Part shown: positions 8,823-17,065 of the stretch, piece after piece
How positions within the stretch are numbered: position 1 is the stretch's first letter
Layout: each line of letters opens with the position of its first letter
Origin: Sporosarcina thermotolerans
GTDB lineage: Bacteria; Bacillota; Bacilli; Bacillales_A; Planococcaceae
Length of the DNA: 64,000 bases
NCBI RefSeq assembly: GCF_030067815.1
Contig: NZ_CP125968.1
Coordinates: 2,906,001-2,970,000 of the forward strand
Direction: 5' to 3'
Translations under genes and position numbers: made by a program
Notes under the pieces: generated by a model
What the model was told of the DNA's origin: nothing
The model's input: only the letters and a program-made list of their open reading frames with translations
Database searches by the model: none

Positions 8823-10760
8823 TTAGTTTTCGTGGGATACGTCTGCTTGTATTAGTTTCAAGAAGTCATTGAATGGCATGCTTTCGGATTTTTGTTCTCC
8901 GTATTTTCGTACGTTTACTTCGCCGGATTCTACTTCTTTATCTCCAAGTACAAGCATGTACGGGATTTTTTGCACTTGTGCTTCGCGGATTTTATATCCG
9001 ATTTTTTCGTCACGGCTGTCAAGGTCGATACGGAATCCAGCTGCGACTAACTTTTCGCGAACTTCATTTGCATAGTCGAAGTGAGCTTCAGGCGAAACTG
9101 GAATAACTTCAACTTGAACTGGTGCAAGCCAAGTCGGGAATGCGCCTTTGTATTCTTCGATCAGGAATGCTACGAAACGTTCCATTGTTGATACAACGCC
9201 TCTGTGAATGACGACTGGGCGATGCTGTTTGCCGTCTTCTCCGACGTAAGTGAGGTCGAAACGTTCAGGTAGAAGGAAGTCGAGTTGGACTGTCGATAAT
9301 GTCTCTTCCATTCCGATTGCTGTTTTCACTTGTACATCGAGTTTCGGACCATAGAATGCAGCTTCACCGTCTGCTTCTACGTATGGAAGTCCAGATTCAT
9401 CCATTGTTTCTTTTAACATGCTTTGTGCACGTTCCCACATCTCGTCGTCGTCGAAGTACTTCTCAGTATCTTCCGGATCACGGTATGAAAGACGGAAGGA
9501 ATAATCCTCAATACCGAAGTCTTTGTACACGTCGATGATGAGTTGAACAACACGTTTGAACTCTTCTTTGATTTGATCAGGACGGACGAAAATATGTGCA
9601 TCGTTTAGTGTCATTCCACGAACACGTTGAAGTCCAGAAAGTGCCCCTGACATTTCATAACGGTGCATCGTTCCTAACTCAGCGATACGTATTGGCAAGT
9701 TTCTGTACGAGTGGATGCCGTTTTTGTAGATCATCATATGGTGCGGGCAGTTCATTGGACGAAGAACAAGGTCTTCATTGTCCATGCTCATTACAGGGAA
9801 CATGCCATCTTGGTAGTGTCCCCAGTGTCCTGAAGTTTTGTATAGTTCTACGCTTCCCAAAACCGGTGTGTAAACATGGTCATAACCAAGTTTCACTTCT
9901 TTGTCTACGATATATCTTTCGATGATGCGGCGGATTGTTGCACCTTTTGGTAGCCAAAGTGGAAGACCTTGACCTACTTTTTGGGAGTTCGTGAATAAAT
10001 TCAATTCTTTCCCGATCTTACGGTGGTCACGTTCTTTGGCTTCTTCTAACATGCGAAGATGTTCTTGAAGTTCTTCTTTTTTGAAGAAAGCTGTTCCGTA
10101 AATCCTTTGAAGCATTTTATTTTTGGAATCCCCGCGCCAATAAGCACCTGCGATGCTTAGCAGTTTGAATTCCTTTAGTTTGCCTGTAGACGGTACGTGT
10201 ATACCACGGCAAAGGTCGAAGAATTCTCCTTGCTCATAAATGGATACTTGTTCCCCTTCTGGAATTGCTTCCAACAGTTCAATTTTATATGGGTCATCAA
10301 TTTCTTTGAAACGTTTTTCTGCTTCTTCGCGCGATACTTCCACACGTGTTACAGCTTGGTTTTCACCAATGATTCGTTTCATTTCTTTTTCAAGTTCAGG
10401 CAGATCCTCAGCTGTAATCGGTGTTGGAGAATCAATGTCATAATAGAAACCGCTGTCGATTACTGGGCCAATTCCTAATTTCGCGTCCGGGAATTTGCGT
10501 TTTACGGCTTGTGCCAGTAAATGAGCTGTACTGTGACGTAGAATTTCAAGGGCTTCAGGAGATTGCGGTGTAATGATTGCAATATCTCCATCTTCGTGAA
10601 TTGGTGTTTTCAGGTCTACTAATTTGTCGCCAATTTTACCTGCCAATGCGCTTTTACGAAGGCCTGGACTGATGGAGCCTGCTACTTCTTCTGTTGTTGT
10701 ACCTGTTGGGAACTCCTTTATCGCACCATCTGGAAATTTAAAATGAATATTTTCTGCCAT
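8823..10760 (-). CDS. thrS: Threonyl-tRNA synthetase
   Basis: Class II synthetase charging tRNA-Thr. Order: N-terminal TGS domain (1-65), editing domain with [19 protein letters not shown], catalytic core with [16 protein letters not shown] and the [11 protein letters not shown] motif-3 segment, then the anticodon-binding domain. 645 residues, the usual length. ATG at 10760 is chosen because GAGGAGTG lies 6-12 bases upstream; an in-frame GTG at 10769 overlaps that site. Expression is controlled by a T-box leader; a 200-base structured repeat sits between the T-box terminator and the start codon. Confidence 0.97.
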   Translation of the reverse strand: MAENIHFKFPDGAIKEFPTGTTTEEVAGSISPGLRKSALAGKIGDKLVDLKTPIHEDGDIAIITPQSPEALEILRHSTAHLLAQAVKRKFPDAKLGIGPVIDSGFYYDIDSPTPITAEDLPELEKEMKRIIGENQAVTRVEVSREEAEKRFKEIDDPYKIELLEAIPEGEQVSIYEQGEFFDLCRGIHVPSTGKLKEFKLLSIAGAYWRGDSKNKMLQRIYGTAFFKKEELQEHLRMLEEAKERDHRKIGKELNLFTNSQKVGQGLPLWLPKGATIRRIIERYIVDKEVKLGYDHVYTPVLGSVELYKTSGHWGHYQDGMFPVMSMDNEDLVLRPMNCPHHMMIYKNGIHSYRNLPIRIAELGTMHRYEMSGALSGLQRVRGMTLNDAHIFVRPDQIKEEFKRVVQLIIDVYKDFGIEDYSFRLSYRDPEDTEKYFDDDEMWERAQSMLKETMDESGLPYVEADGEAAFYGPKLDVQVKTAIGMEETLSTVQLDFLLPERFDLTYVGEDGKQHRPVVIHRGVVSTMERFVAFLIEEYKGAFPTWLAPVQVEVIPVSPEAHFDYANEVREKLVAAGFRIDLDSRDEKIGYKIREAQVQKIPYMLVLGDKEVESGEVNVRKYGEQKSESMPFNDFLKLIQADVSHEN

Positions 10761-10790
10761 TGCAAACACTCCTCATTATTTTATAAAATG

Positions 10791-11000
10791 TTGATTTCCG
10801 CTCCAGGCGGACGCTTTCCGCGGGCACGGCTTCAGCCAATCGAACCACGAAGAGTTCGATTTGCCGTATTTCTGCGCTTTTTGCAGAAATTAAGGCAGCC
10901 GTCTTGTCATTCCTGCTCGCAACGCTGCGCTTTTGCTCGCAAACGCCGTTCTTCGTTACGGCGTTCGCAGGAGTCGCCGCTTTCCGCTTCAATCAACGGA
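10791..11000 (+). repeat. Structured intergenic repeat, long-core form (copy 2), inside the thrS leader
   Basis: Ends as in the other copies (TTGATTTCCGCTCCAGGCGG on the left, GTCGCCGCTTTCCGCTTC on the right), but with a longer core. The core holds a CGAAC...GTTCG hairpin, a TTTCTGCGC...GCAGAAA hairpin and an AACGCCGT...ACGGCGTT hairpin. The first two are shared almost base for base with the reversed copy at 49622-49817. It lies between the T-box terminator and the thrS start codon. Confidence 0.8.
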
Positions 11001-11026
11001 TCTCCTTTTAATCAATAAAAAAACAC

Positions 11027-11285
11027 AAAAAAGCCCCATCCCAATAAAGGGACGAGGCTGTTGCTCGTGGTTCCACCCTTCTTCCTTCTATCCAGTCATA
11101 CAAAAAGAAAACTGGAAAGATGAAGCTCGAAACGGCTAACGGGCCGGGTCCGTCATCGGTTACTAAAAGGGTTCGCCGATGCTGCTCCGAGGTGGTAAAT
11201 CGATCATCTTCACTTCAGGGCTTCCAGCCAAGCGACCCTGTTCTCTGGTAGTGGATTAACCGACTCATGTCCTCTTCAACACATT
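11027..11285 (-). ncRNA. T-box leader of thrS
   Basis: On the minus strand the T-box core GGGTGGAACCACGAGC lies near 11063-11078, then the terminator GCCTCGTCCC...GGGATGGGGC with T6 (11027-11058). The UGGA bulge would pair with the UCCA end expected for tRNA-Thr. Upstream is a long stem I region with AGAGAACAGGG. A candidate ACC (Thr) specifier lies in TTTACCACC near 11195; this assignment is tentative. Uncharged tRNA-Thr would favour read-through into thrS. Confidence 0.88.
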
Positions 11286-11347
11286 TTCGAATATAATATC
11301 CATTAGTATAAGGAATGTTTAAGAAATTTGCAAGTGGATAATTCAAC

Positions 11348-12292
11348 CTACATGTTTCTTCGATTTTTCCCCTTCAACTGGACAGGTTTCGCAACCGTTT
11401 TGATGCGTTCCATAATCCGCGCGGCTTTGACTTCTTCCTTCTCGCCACGTTGTGTATACGTCAAATGGTGCTGCAGTTCATCGAAATTGAAATTCGACGT
11501 GATGAACGTAGGAAGCTTCTCCGCCATGCGGTATTGCAATATGGTTCCGATTACTTCATCACGTGCCCAAGCGGACATAGATTCCGCACCAAAATCGTCT
11601 AACATGAGCACTTTCGCTCTTTTTACGAAATCGATTTTTTCATTCAATGTCTGATCCTGGATTGATTGCTTCATTTCTCTTAGGAATTCTGGAATATAAA
11701 CGACAACCGTCCGGATGCGAAGATTGGCAAGCTCATTTGCGAGCGCACCTAAAATAAAGGACTTTCCTGTTCCGAATGGTCCGTAAATGTAAAGGCCTCT
11801 TTCGGGTAACTCTCCTGTTTCGCTAATTTCACTTAAAAATTGAGCTGCAGCCTCAACGACAATGATTCTGCTATTATCATGCTCGAGATCCACGTCATGT
11901 AGACGTGCTTCCATGACGTCTTTCGGCATGTACATGCTTTCAATCATATTAGACACATTTCGGCGTTCATCATCGACAAGTTTATTCGGACATTTTACAT
12001 AGTCGAGATCAATGAATCCTTGGCTGAGCACAAGTTTCGGCTCAAATCCTTTCATCACATTGACGCACCCTTCGATATTCGGGCATTTCTCACAATGGTG
12101 GGAAGCCGTTGTATATTCATATAATTTCCCCAAACTTTTGTCGACGACCGATTTATCGACTTGATCTGAATGATCGGTGATGAACTGTTGGACGCCCGGA
12201 GACTCCATTACTTCATTCTTCAATTGCTCGTACCTTGCGGTTAGTTCTGAGGCGTTAAAAACTCGCTTCAATGTATTTCCAATTCGCTCCAA
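11348..12292 (-). CDS. dnaI: Primosomal protein DnaI (helicase loader)
   Basis: 314 residues. The N-terminal domain has a Cys cluster (HCEKCPNIEGC) and binds the replicative helicase; the C-terminal AAA+ domain has Walker A GPFGTGKSF and Walker B VLMLDDFGAE. DnaI loads DnaC helicase during replication start and restart. The start is TTG at 12292, one base beyond the dnaB stop, so the two genes are translationally coupled. Confidence 0.93.
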   Translation of the reverse strand: MERIGNTLKRVFNASELTARYEQLKNEVMESPGVQQFITDHSDQVDKSVVDKSLGKLYEYTTASHHCEKCPNIEGCVNVMKGFEPKLVLSQGFIDLDYVKCPNKLVDDERRNVSNMIESMYMPKDVMEARLHDVDLEHDNSRIIVVEAAAQFLSEISETGELPERGLYIYGPFGTGKSFILGALANELANLRIRTVVVYIPEFLREMKQSIQDQTLNEKIDFVKRAKVLMLDDFGAESMSAWARDEVIGTILQYRMAEKLPTFITSNFNFDELQHHLTYTQRGEKEEVKAARIMERIKTVAKPVQLKGKNRRNM

Positions 12293-12293
12293 C

Positions 12294-13652
12294 TCATTTC
12301 ACCCCACTTCTCATAGCATCGAGTTTTTCAAGCAGTTGACGGCGTTTTTCGTCAATAGACGGATCTACATCGGATACCGGTTGCTGCACTTTTTCCTCAT
12401 CATTTTGATAAAACCATTCTGGTACCTTCTCTACCCTTGTCGGTTTCCTTTTGGAAGTGGATTTCTTACTTCCTTCATTTTGCCATTTAATGTACTGGTC
12501 ATGTTCTTTCCGCGATATTTCCATCGCTTCTTTTGCTGTCGCAATTTTTTTATTCGCCCAATGCGAAGCGATTCTTTCCGCATAGTTTTTTGTAATTTTA
12601 CCGTCGTTGCGAATAATTATATAGTGAAGTAATACATTTACGACGCCAATCGGAAATCCGTGAACAGTCACTAGTCTTTCAGCAAGTTCAACGTCTACAG
12701 GAAGCGGTTCATTTCCAGTGTAGTCTTTCAGCATCTCCCGAGGCGCAGTATTTTCCATATAGAAGATGAATTTATCTTCACGCGATTTCGGCTCCTCAAT
12801 TGGTATAGCTCGTTCTTTCGTAAAGACTTTTTCAATCGTTGGGACGTTTTGCGAAATGTTCGTCTTGTAATAATCGACAGCGGCTTTTCGTACTCTGTTT
12901 TCAGGTAACCTTAAATTTTCGTCTAAAGCCATCATGATAACTTTTTGCATATCAATCGGTGTAAGGGAGTAAAGAAAAGCCAATTTCTCGATCAATTCCT
13001 TGGAAACCGAAGCAAGGGATGATTTTGGAACCATTTGTTCAGAAAGGCCAGAACGTAATAAGTTAAAATCGAAATCAGAATGAGCAATCTGAATACCTTT
13101 CGATTCATTTCGTCCTTTTATATCACCTGTTTCATCCACTTGTTCAGATGCCCCAGAACGAATCGGTTTGTAAACATCTAAAAAAGTACGTGATACTTCT
13201 TTATAAGTACCCTCAACTAAATTTTCATCCAAAAAACGATTCCTTAATCCGCGGTACGCTTGCTCTCCAATTTTACTAAAAAGGAATGTAGATAAGAGCG
13301 GATCATCGAAAAAGGATTTTGCATCCATTGGTGCAAGCAGTTCGTACACGAAGGAGCGATCATCGCCAACAGTCCTGCAATATGTGCGTAGCAAGCCGAT
13401 TGCTTCGAGTGAAATCCTAGCTTCGAAAACTTGTCCCAATGGCATGGTTAATAAATTCATTAAGTAATAATGGTTAAACTCATTTTCTTTTTCTCGTTCC
13501 GCGTCAGCCCAAAAAGACATGAAAAGACTCATTGCTTGTGGGCCGATTAACGGTTGGTAAAATAGTGTGAGGAGTTGCCGGTCATAGTCCGAAAATGGAC
13601 TTGCCATCTTTAGTTTGAATGAATCTACTGGTTGCAGTTCTTGATAAAGCAA
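12294..13652 (-). CDS. dnaB: Replication initiation and membrane attachment protein DnaB
   Basis: 452 residues with two DnaB/DnaD-type helical regions; the C-terminal one includes DYTGNEPLPVDVELAERLV and HGFPIGVVNVLLHYII. DnaB joins DnaA and DnaD at the origin and helps DnaI load the helicase; in Bacillus it is membrane-associated. Start TTG at 13652 behind GAGGGG. It lies in the nrdR-dnaB-dnaI order of B. subtilis, but a short structured repeat separates it from nrdR. Confidence 0.93.
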   Translation of the reverse strand: MLYQELQPVDSFKLKMASPFSDYDRQLLTLFYQPLIGPQAMSLFMSFWADAEREKENEFNHYYLMNLLTMPLGQVFEARISLEAIGLLRTYCRTVGDDRSFVYELLAPMDAKSFFDDPLLSTFLFSKIGEQAYRGLRNRFLDENLVEGTYKEVSRTFLDVYKPIRSGASEQVDETGDIKGRNESKGIQIAHSDFDFNLLRSGLSEQMVPKSSLASVSKELIEKLAFLYSLTPIDMQKVIMMALDENLRLPENRVRKAAVDYYKTNISQNVPTIEKVFTKERAIPIEEPKSREDKFIFYMENTAPREMLKDYTGNEPLPVDVELAERLVTVHGFPIGVVNVLLHYIIIRNDGKITKNYAERIASHWANKKIATAKEAMEISRKEHDQYIKWQNEGSKKSTSKRKPTRVEKVPEWFYQNDEEKVQQPVSDVDPSIDEKRRQLLEKLDAMRSGVK

Positions 13653-13689
13653 TTCGGAACCCCTCTTTCATCATCAATTGTAAATTTGT

Positions 13690-13750
13690 TGTTTTTCGCT
13701 CAGGCGGACGCTTTCCGCGGGTATCGCCGCCTACTGCTCCAATCATCGGA
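13690..13750 (+). repeat. Structured intergenic repeat, truncated (copy 3)
   Basis: Only the ends remain, almost abutted: CAGGCGGACGCTTTCCGCGG, then ATCGCCGCCTACTGCTCCAATCA. The core is missing. It lies between nrdR and dnaB. Confidence 0.7.
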
Positions 13751-13787
13751 GCCTCTTGAATACCAACAAGTTCCTTTAAAATATATA

Positions 13788-14258
13788 TCAAAGATTTGTT
13801 TCATCTTTTTTGTTTTGGAGGTTTTTTAACTCTTCGATGAAAACTGTTATGTCTTTATATTGTCTGTAAACCGAAGCGAATCGTACATAGGCAACTTCAT
13901 CGACATCGGCCAATTTTCCCATCACCATTTCACCGACATCTTCGGAATTGATCTCAACAATCCCAGAACTTCTTAATTCTTTTTCTATTAAATAAACAAT
14001 GTTTTTTAATGCCTCTAACTCAACAGGCCTTTTCTCACACGCTCTTATTAATCCTCTAAGCAATTTTTCTCCATTGAATTCTTCCCGGGACCCATCTTTT
14101 TTCACGACGATAAGTGGCATTTCTTCCACTTTCTCAAAAGTTGTGAACCGAAACGCGCATTTTTCACATTCACGGCGTCTTCGAATGGATCGATTCTCTT
14201 CAGCCGGTCTGGAATCGACTACCCTTGTGCCATTGTAATGACAAGCTGGACATATCAT
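13788..14258 (-). CDS. nrdR: Transcriptional repressor NrdR
   Basis: 156 residues: zinc ribbon with C3, C6, C31 and C34, then an ATP-cone domain (about 49-139). It senses ATP/dATP and represses ribonucleotide reductase genes by binding NrdR boxes. Start ATG follows GGAGGAAG. It stands upstream of dnaB-dnaI as in B. subtilis, linking nucleotide supply to replication. Confidence 0.97.
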   Translation of the reverse strand: MICPACHYNGTRVVDSRPAEENRSIRRRRECEKCAFRFTTFEKVEEMPLIVVKKDGSREEFNGEKLLRGLIRACEKRPVELEALKNIVYLIEKELRSSGIVEINSEDVGEMVMGKLADVDEVAYVRFASVYRQYKDITVFIEELKNLQNKKDETNL

Positions 14259-14373
14259 TTCGTCTTCCTCCGAATTTCCCTATAGTATATTGATTATAAC
14301 AGAAGTTTGTCGAAAAAATCGAAGGGGATCCTAAAGAAATTACTGATGTGGTTTTTGAGAGGGATGAAAGAAA

Positions 14374-14411
14374 TAAAAATGCCGTCCAAGTCATACAAGA
14401 ACTTGGACGGC
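14374..14411 (-). terminator. Terminator of gapB
   Basis: GCCGTCCAAGT/ACTTGGACGGC stem, followed on the minus strand by a T-rich run. Confidence 0.85.
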
Positions 14412-14435
14412 TTTTCATTATTTTAATAGATTCAA

Positions 14436-15446
14436 TTAAGCATTGAGTGCTTTTGCAACTTTTTGAGTTAATTCGACAACACGTGCAGAATAACCCCACT
14501 CGTTGTCGTACCAAGCAAGAACTTTCACCTTACGGTCACCCATAACAATTGTAGACAACCCATCAATTGTTGCAGATTCGGTTGTTGTATTGAAATCGAC
14601 AGAAACTAAAGGTTCAGTTGTGAAACGAAGGATTCCTGAAAGTGCGCCATTTGCCGCCTCTTTAAATGCCTCATTCACTTCTTCAACCGTTACATCTCTT
14701 TTTACATCTACAACTAAGTCAACTAACGATACATTTGGAGTCGGAACGCGAAGTGCCATACCATGAATTTTTCCTTCAAGCTCAGGCAATACAAGTGATA
14801 ACGCTTTTGCAGCACCTGTTGAAGTTGGAATAATCGATTGGGCACATGCACGTGCACGACGAAGATCCTTATGAGGATTATCCAAATTCTTTTGGTCATT
14901 TGTATAAGCATGTACAGTAGTCATCAATCCGTTTTCAATGCCGAATGTATCATTAAGCACTTTCGCTACAGGAGCAAGACAGTTTGTCGTGCAGCTTGCA
15001 TTTGAAATGACATCGTGTTTTTCAATATCGAGCTGATCGTCATTCACACCCAAAACAATTGTAATATCTTCATTCTTACCAGGTGCAGTTAAAATAACTT
15101 TTTTCGCACCAGCTTCAAGATGAAGAACAGCTTTTTCACGGGAGTTGAATACTCCAGTTGCTTCAATTACGATATCGACACCAAGGTCAGTCCATGGCAA
15201 CTTGGATGGATCACGTTCTGCTAATAATTGGACACGTTTCCCATTAACAATCAGAGCATCTTCCTCAACGACGATGTCTCCGTCAAACACTCCATGATTT
15301 GTGTCATACTTAATCAGATGGGCCAAAGTTTCAGCCGGATATGATGCGTTTACCGCAACTACATTCACGTCGTCCTCTGTGATAATTTGGCGGAAAACCA
15401 TACGTCCAATTCTACCAAATCCATTTATCGCTATCGAAGTAGTCAT
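14436..15446 (-). CDS. gapB: Glyceraldehyde-3-phosphate dehydrogenase, GapB type
   Basis: 336 residues. The Rossmann entry INGFGRIGRM and the active-site block SNASCTTNCLAP (catalytic Cys) are intact. The segment VNASYPAETLAHLIKYDTNH after the second beta strand is typical of GapB, the NADP-using gluconeogenic enzyme, and not of the NAD-dependent GapA. Position next to nrdR and coaE agrees with this. In B. subtilis speD lies beside gapB; it is not present here. Confidence 0.92.
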   Translation of the reverse strand: MTTSIAINGFGRIGRMVFRQIITEDDVNVVAVNASYPAETLAHLIKYDTNHGVFDGDIVVEEDALIVNGKRVQLLAERDPSKLPWTDLGVDIVIEATGVFNSREKAVLHLEAGAKKVILTAPGKNEDITIVLGVNDDQLDIEKHDVISNASCTTNCLAPVAKVLNDTFGIENGLMTTVHAYTNDQKNLDNPHKDLRRARACAQSIIPTSTGAAKALSLVLPELEGKIHGMALRVPTPNVSLVDLVVDVKRDVTVEEVNEAFKEAANGALSGILRFTTEPLVSVDFNTTTESATIDGLSTIVMGDRKVKVLAWYDNEWGYSARVVELTQKVAKALNA

Positions 15447-15573
15447 GTAAAAATATCCCCCTGCTTTATGTTATACTTTTTATCATTTATCCGATAATTA
15501 GTATAGCACATTTTACTTATGTGGAAAGAGTTTGTGAGGCAATTGAAAATGTTCCACTTTTCAGAGAATATAC

Positions 15574-16179
15574 TTATGGTGATACGAACCATTTTGCTAA
15601 AATCGCATCAAGCTGTCGTTCAGTTTCTTCCAAAGTGTCGTTATTATTAATAACGGCATCCGCCCCTTTTTCCTTTTCGGGAATTGGGAGTTGTGAATTG
15701 ATTCGAGCATCCGCTTCTTCGCCAGTTAAATTATTTCTTGCCATTAAACGCTTTCGTTGAATAGAAGGAGTTGCAGAGACGACAATGATTTTCTCGACAT
15801 AGGATTGAAGCTTACTTTCAAAGAGTAATGGAATATCCATTATGACCGTATTAAACCCTTTTTCAAGCCATAATTCCTTTTGACGAATCATTTCTTGGCG
15901 GACAGCAGGATGCATAATCGCATTCAGTTTTTCACGTTCAAGTTGGTCATTGAATATAAGGCCGCCTAACTTTTCACGGTTAAGCCGACCATCTTGATCA
16001 ATAATCTCTTTTCCGAATGCATCGGCTATTTTTTCCAACACACTACTTCCCGGCTCTACAACCTGCCTTGAAATTTCATCCGCATCGACAATCGGATAGC
16101 CTTTTTCTTTTAACATACGTGAAACGGTGCTTTTACCGGTCGCGATGCTTCCTGTCAAACCAATGATCATTGGATTCAC
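15574..16179 (-). CDS. coaE: Dephospho-CoA kinase
   Basis: 201 residues with the P-loop GLTGSIATGKST at the N terminus and the DIPLLFES segment of the CoA-binding side. It phosphorylates the ribose 3-hydroxyl of dephospho-CoA, the last step of CoA synthesis. It starts 4 bases after mutM ends and belongs to the polA-mutM-coaE block of the Bacillales. Confidence 0.95.
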   Translation of the reverse strand: MNPMIIGLTGSIATGKSTVSRMLKEKGYPIVDADEISRQVVEPGSSVLEKIADAFGKEIIDQDGRLNREKLGGLIFNDQLEREKLNAIMHPAVRQEMIRQKELWLEKGFNTVIMDIPLLFESKLQSYVEKIIVVSATPSIQRKRLMARNNLTGEEADARINSQLPIPEKEKGADAVINNNDTLEETERQLDAILAKWFVSP

Positions 16180-16183
16180 CCTC

Positions 16184-17056
16184 TCACCTTTGGCATTTTG
16201 GACAATAGACGGAAGTTCTTCCGGCTATCTTTAGGCTTTTCGTCGAACTACCACATTGACCACAAACTTTTTTTCCATACATTTTAAGTCGAGTCTGCAT
16301 TGTACCTGCTTCTCCATTAATATTTCGATAATCAGAAATGGAGCTTCCACCAGCATCAATACTTTCCTGTAAAACCTCAACAATCACTTCGAATAATTCC
16401 TTTTTCCTTTTTTCACTGATCCGTTCGGTCGTTCGATTCGGATGTATATTCATTCGAAAAAGAGCCTCAGTTGCATAAATATTACCGCATCCCGAAATAA
16501 TATGCCCATCCATAATGACTTCCTTTATCGGTTTCCGTGCATATTTAGGAGTGGAAGCCATAGTCAGAAAGTGATCTATAGCTTCCTTAGAGAAAGGTTC
16601 CGGTGCCATTTTCAACAACGGAGAATAGTCCTCTTCCTTACCTAATAGGCGCAGTTCCCCAAATCTGCGTATATCGGAATAGACTAACATTCCGCCATCG
16701 TCCATCGTGAAAATGACATGGATATGGTTTCTGAACTTTCGTTCCGTCACCTCATCTAAAGAATCCACGACAAACCACGCACCTGACATTCCCAAATGGC
16801 TCACCAACAAATGTGGCTGACCTTCTTTTTTAAGATGGAAATAAATATATTTACTTCTTCTTGTAATATCCATAATCGTCATTTGGGAAAGTTCTTCTAT
16901 AAAATCATCAAGCGTCTTTCCTTTGACAATTGCTTCTTTACCCAATTCCTTAGAACTTCGGATCACATCTGAAACCTTCACTTCAGAAATGGTACGACCT
17001 TTTGACGCAGGTGCCAATTCACGGACAACACCTTCAACCTCAGGTAGTTCCGGCAT
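16184..17056 (-). CDS. mutM: Formamidopyrimidine-DNA glycosylase
   Basis: 290 residues. MPELPEVE carries the catalytic Pro2 and Glu3; the helix-two-turn-helix contains ISGCGNIYATEALF; the C-terminal zinc finger is CGQCG...CPKC ending in QR. It removes 8-oxoguanine and FaPy lesions and nicks the strand. It follows polA by 9 bases, so repair polymerase and glycosylase are cotranscribed. Confidence 0.96.
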   Translation of the reverse strand: MPELPEVEGVVRELAPASKGRTISEVKVSDVIRSSKELGKEAIVKGKTLDDFIEELSQMTIMDITRRSKYIYFHLKKEGQPHLLVSHLGMSGAWFVVDSLDEVTERKFRNHIHVIFTMDDGGMLVYSDIRRFGELRLLGKEEDYSPLLKMAPEPFSKEAIDHFLTMASTPKYARKPIKEVIMDGHIISGCGNIYATEALFRMNIHPNRTTERISEKRKKELFEVIVEVLQESIDAGGSSISDYRNINGEAGTMQTRLKMYGKKVCGQCGSSTKSLKIAGRTSVYCPKCQR

Positions 17057-17065
17057 ACTAATTCC

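Noticed and set aside
10738..11139. Short open frames in the thrS leader
   Set aside because: They run through a structured repeat and the T-box; no ribosome site, and composition follows the hairpins.
14259..14435. speD between nrdR and gapB
   Set aside because: Only a terminator and A+T-rich sequence are present; no SpeD frame in any phase.
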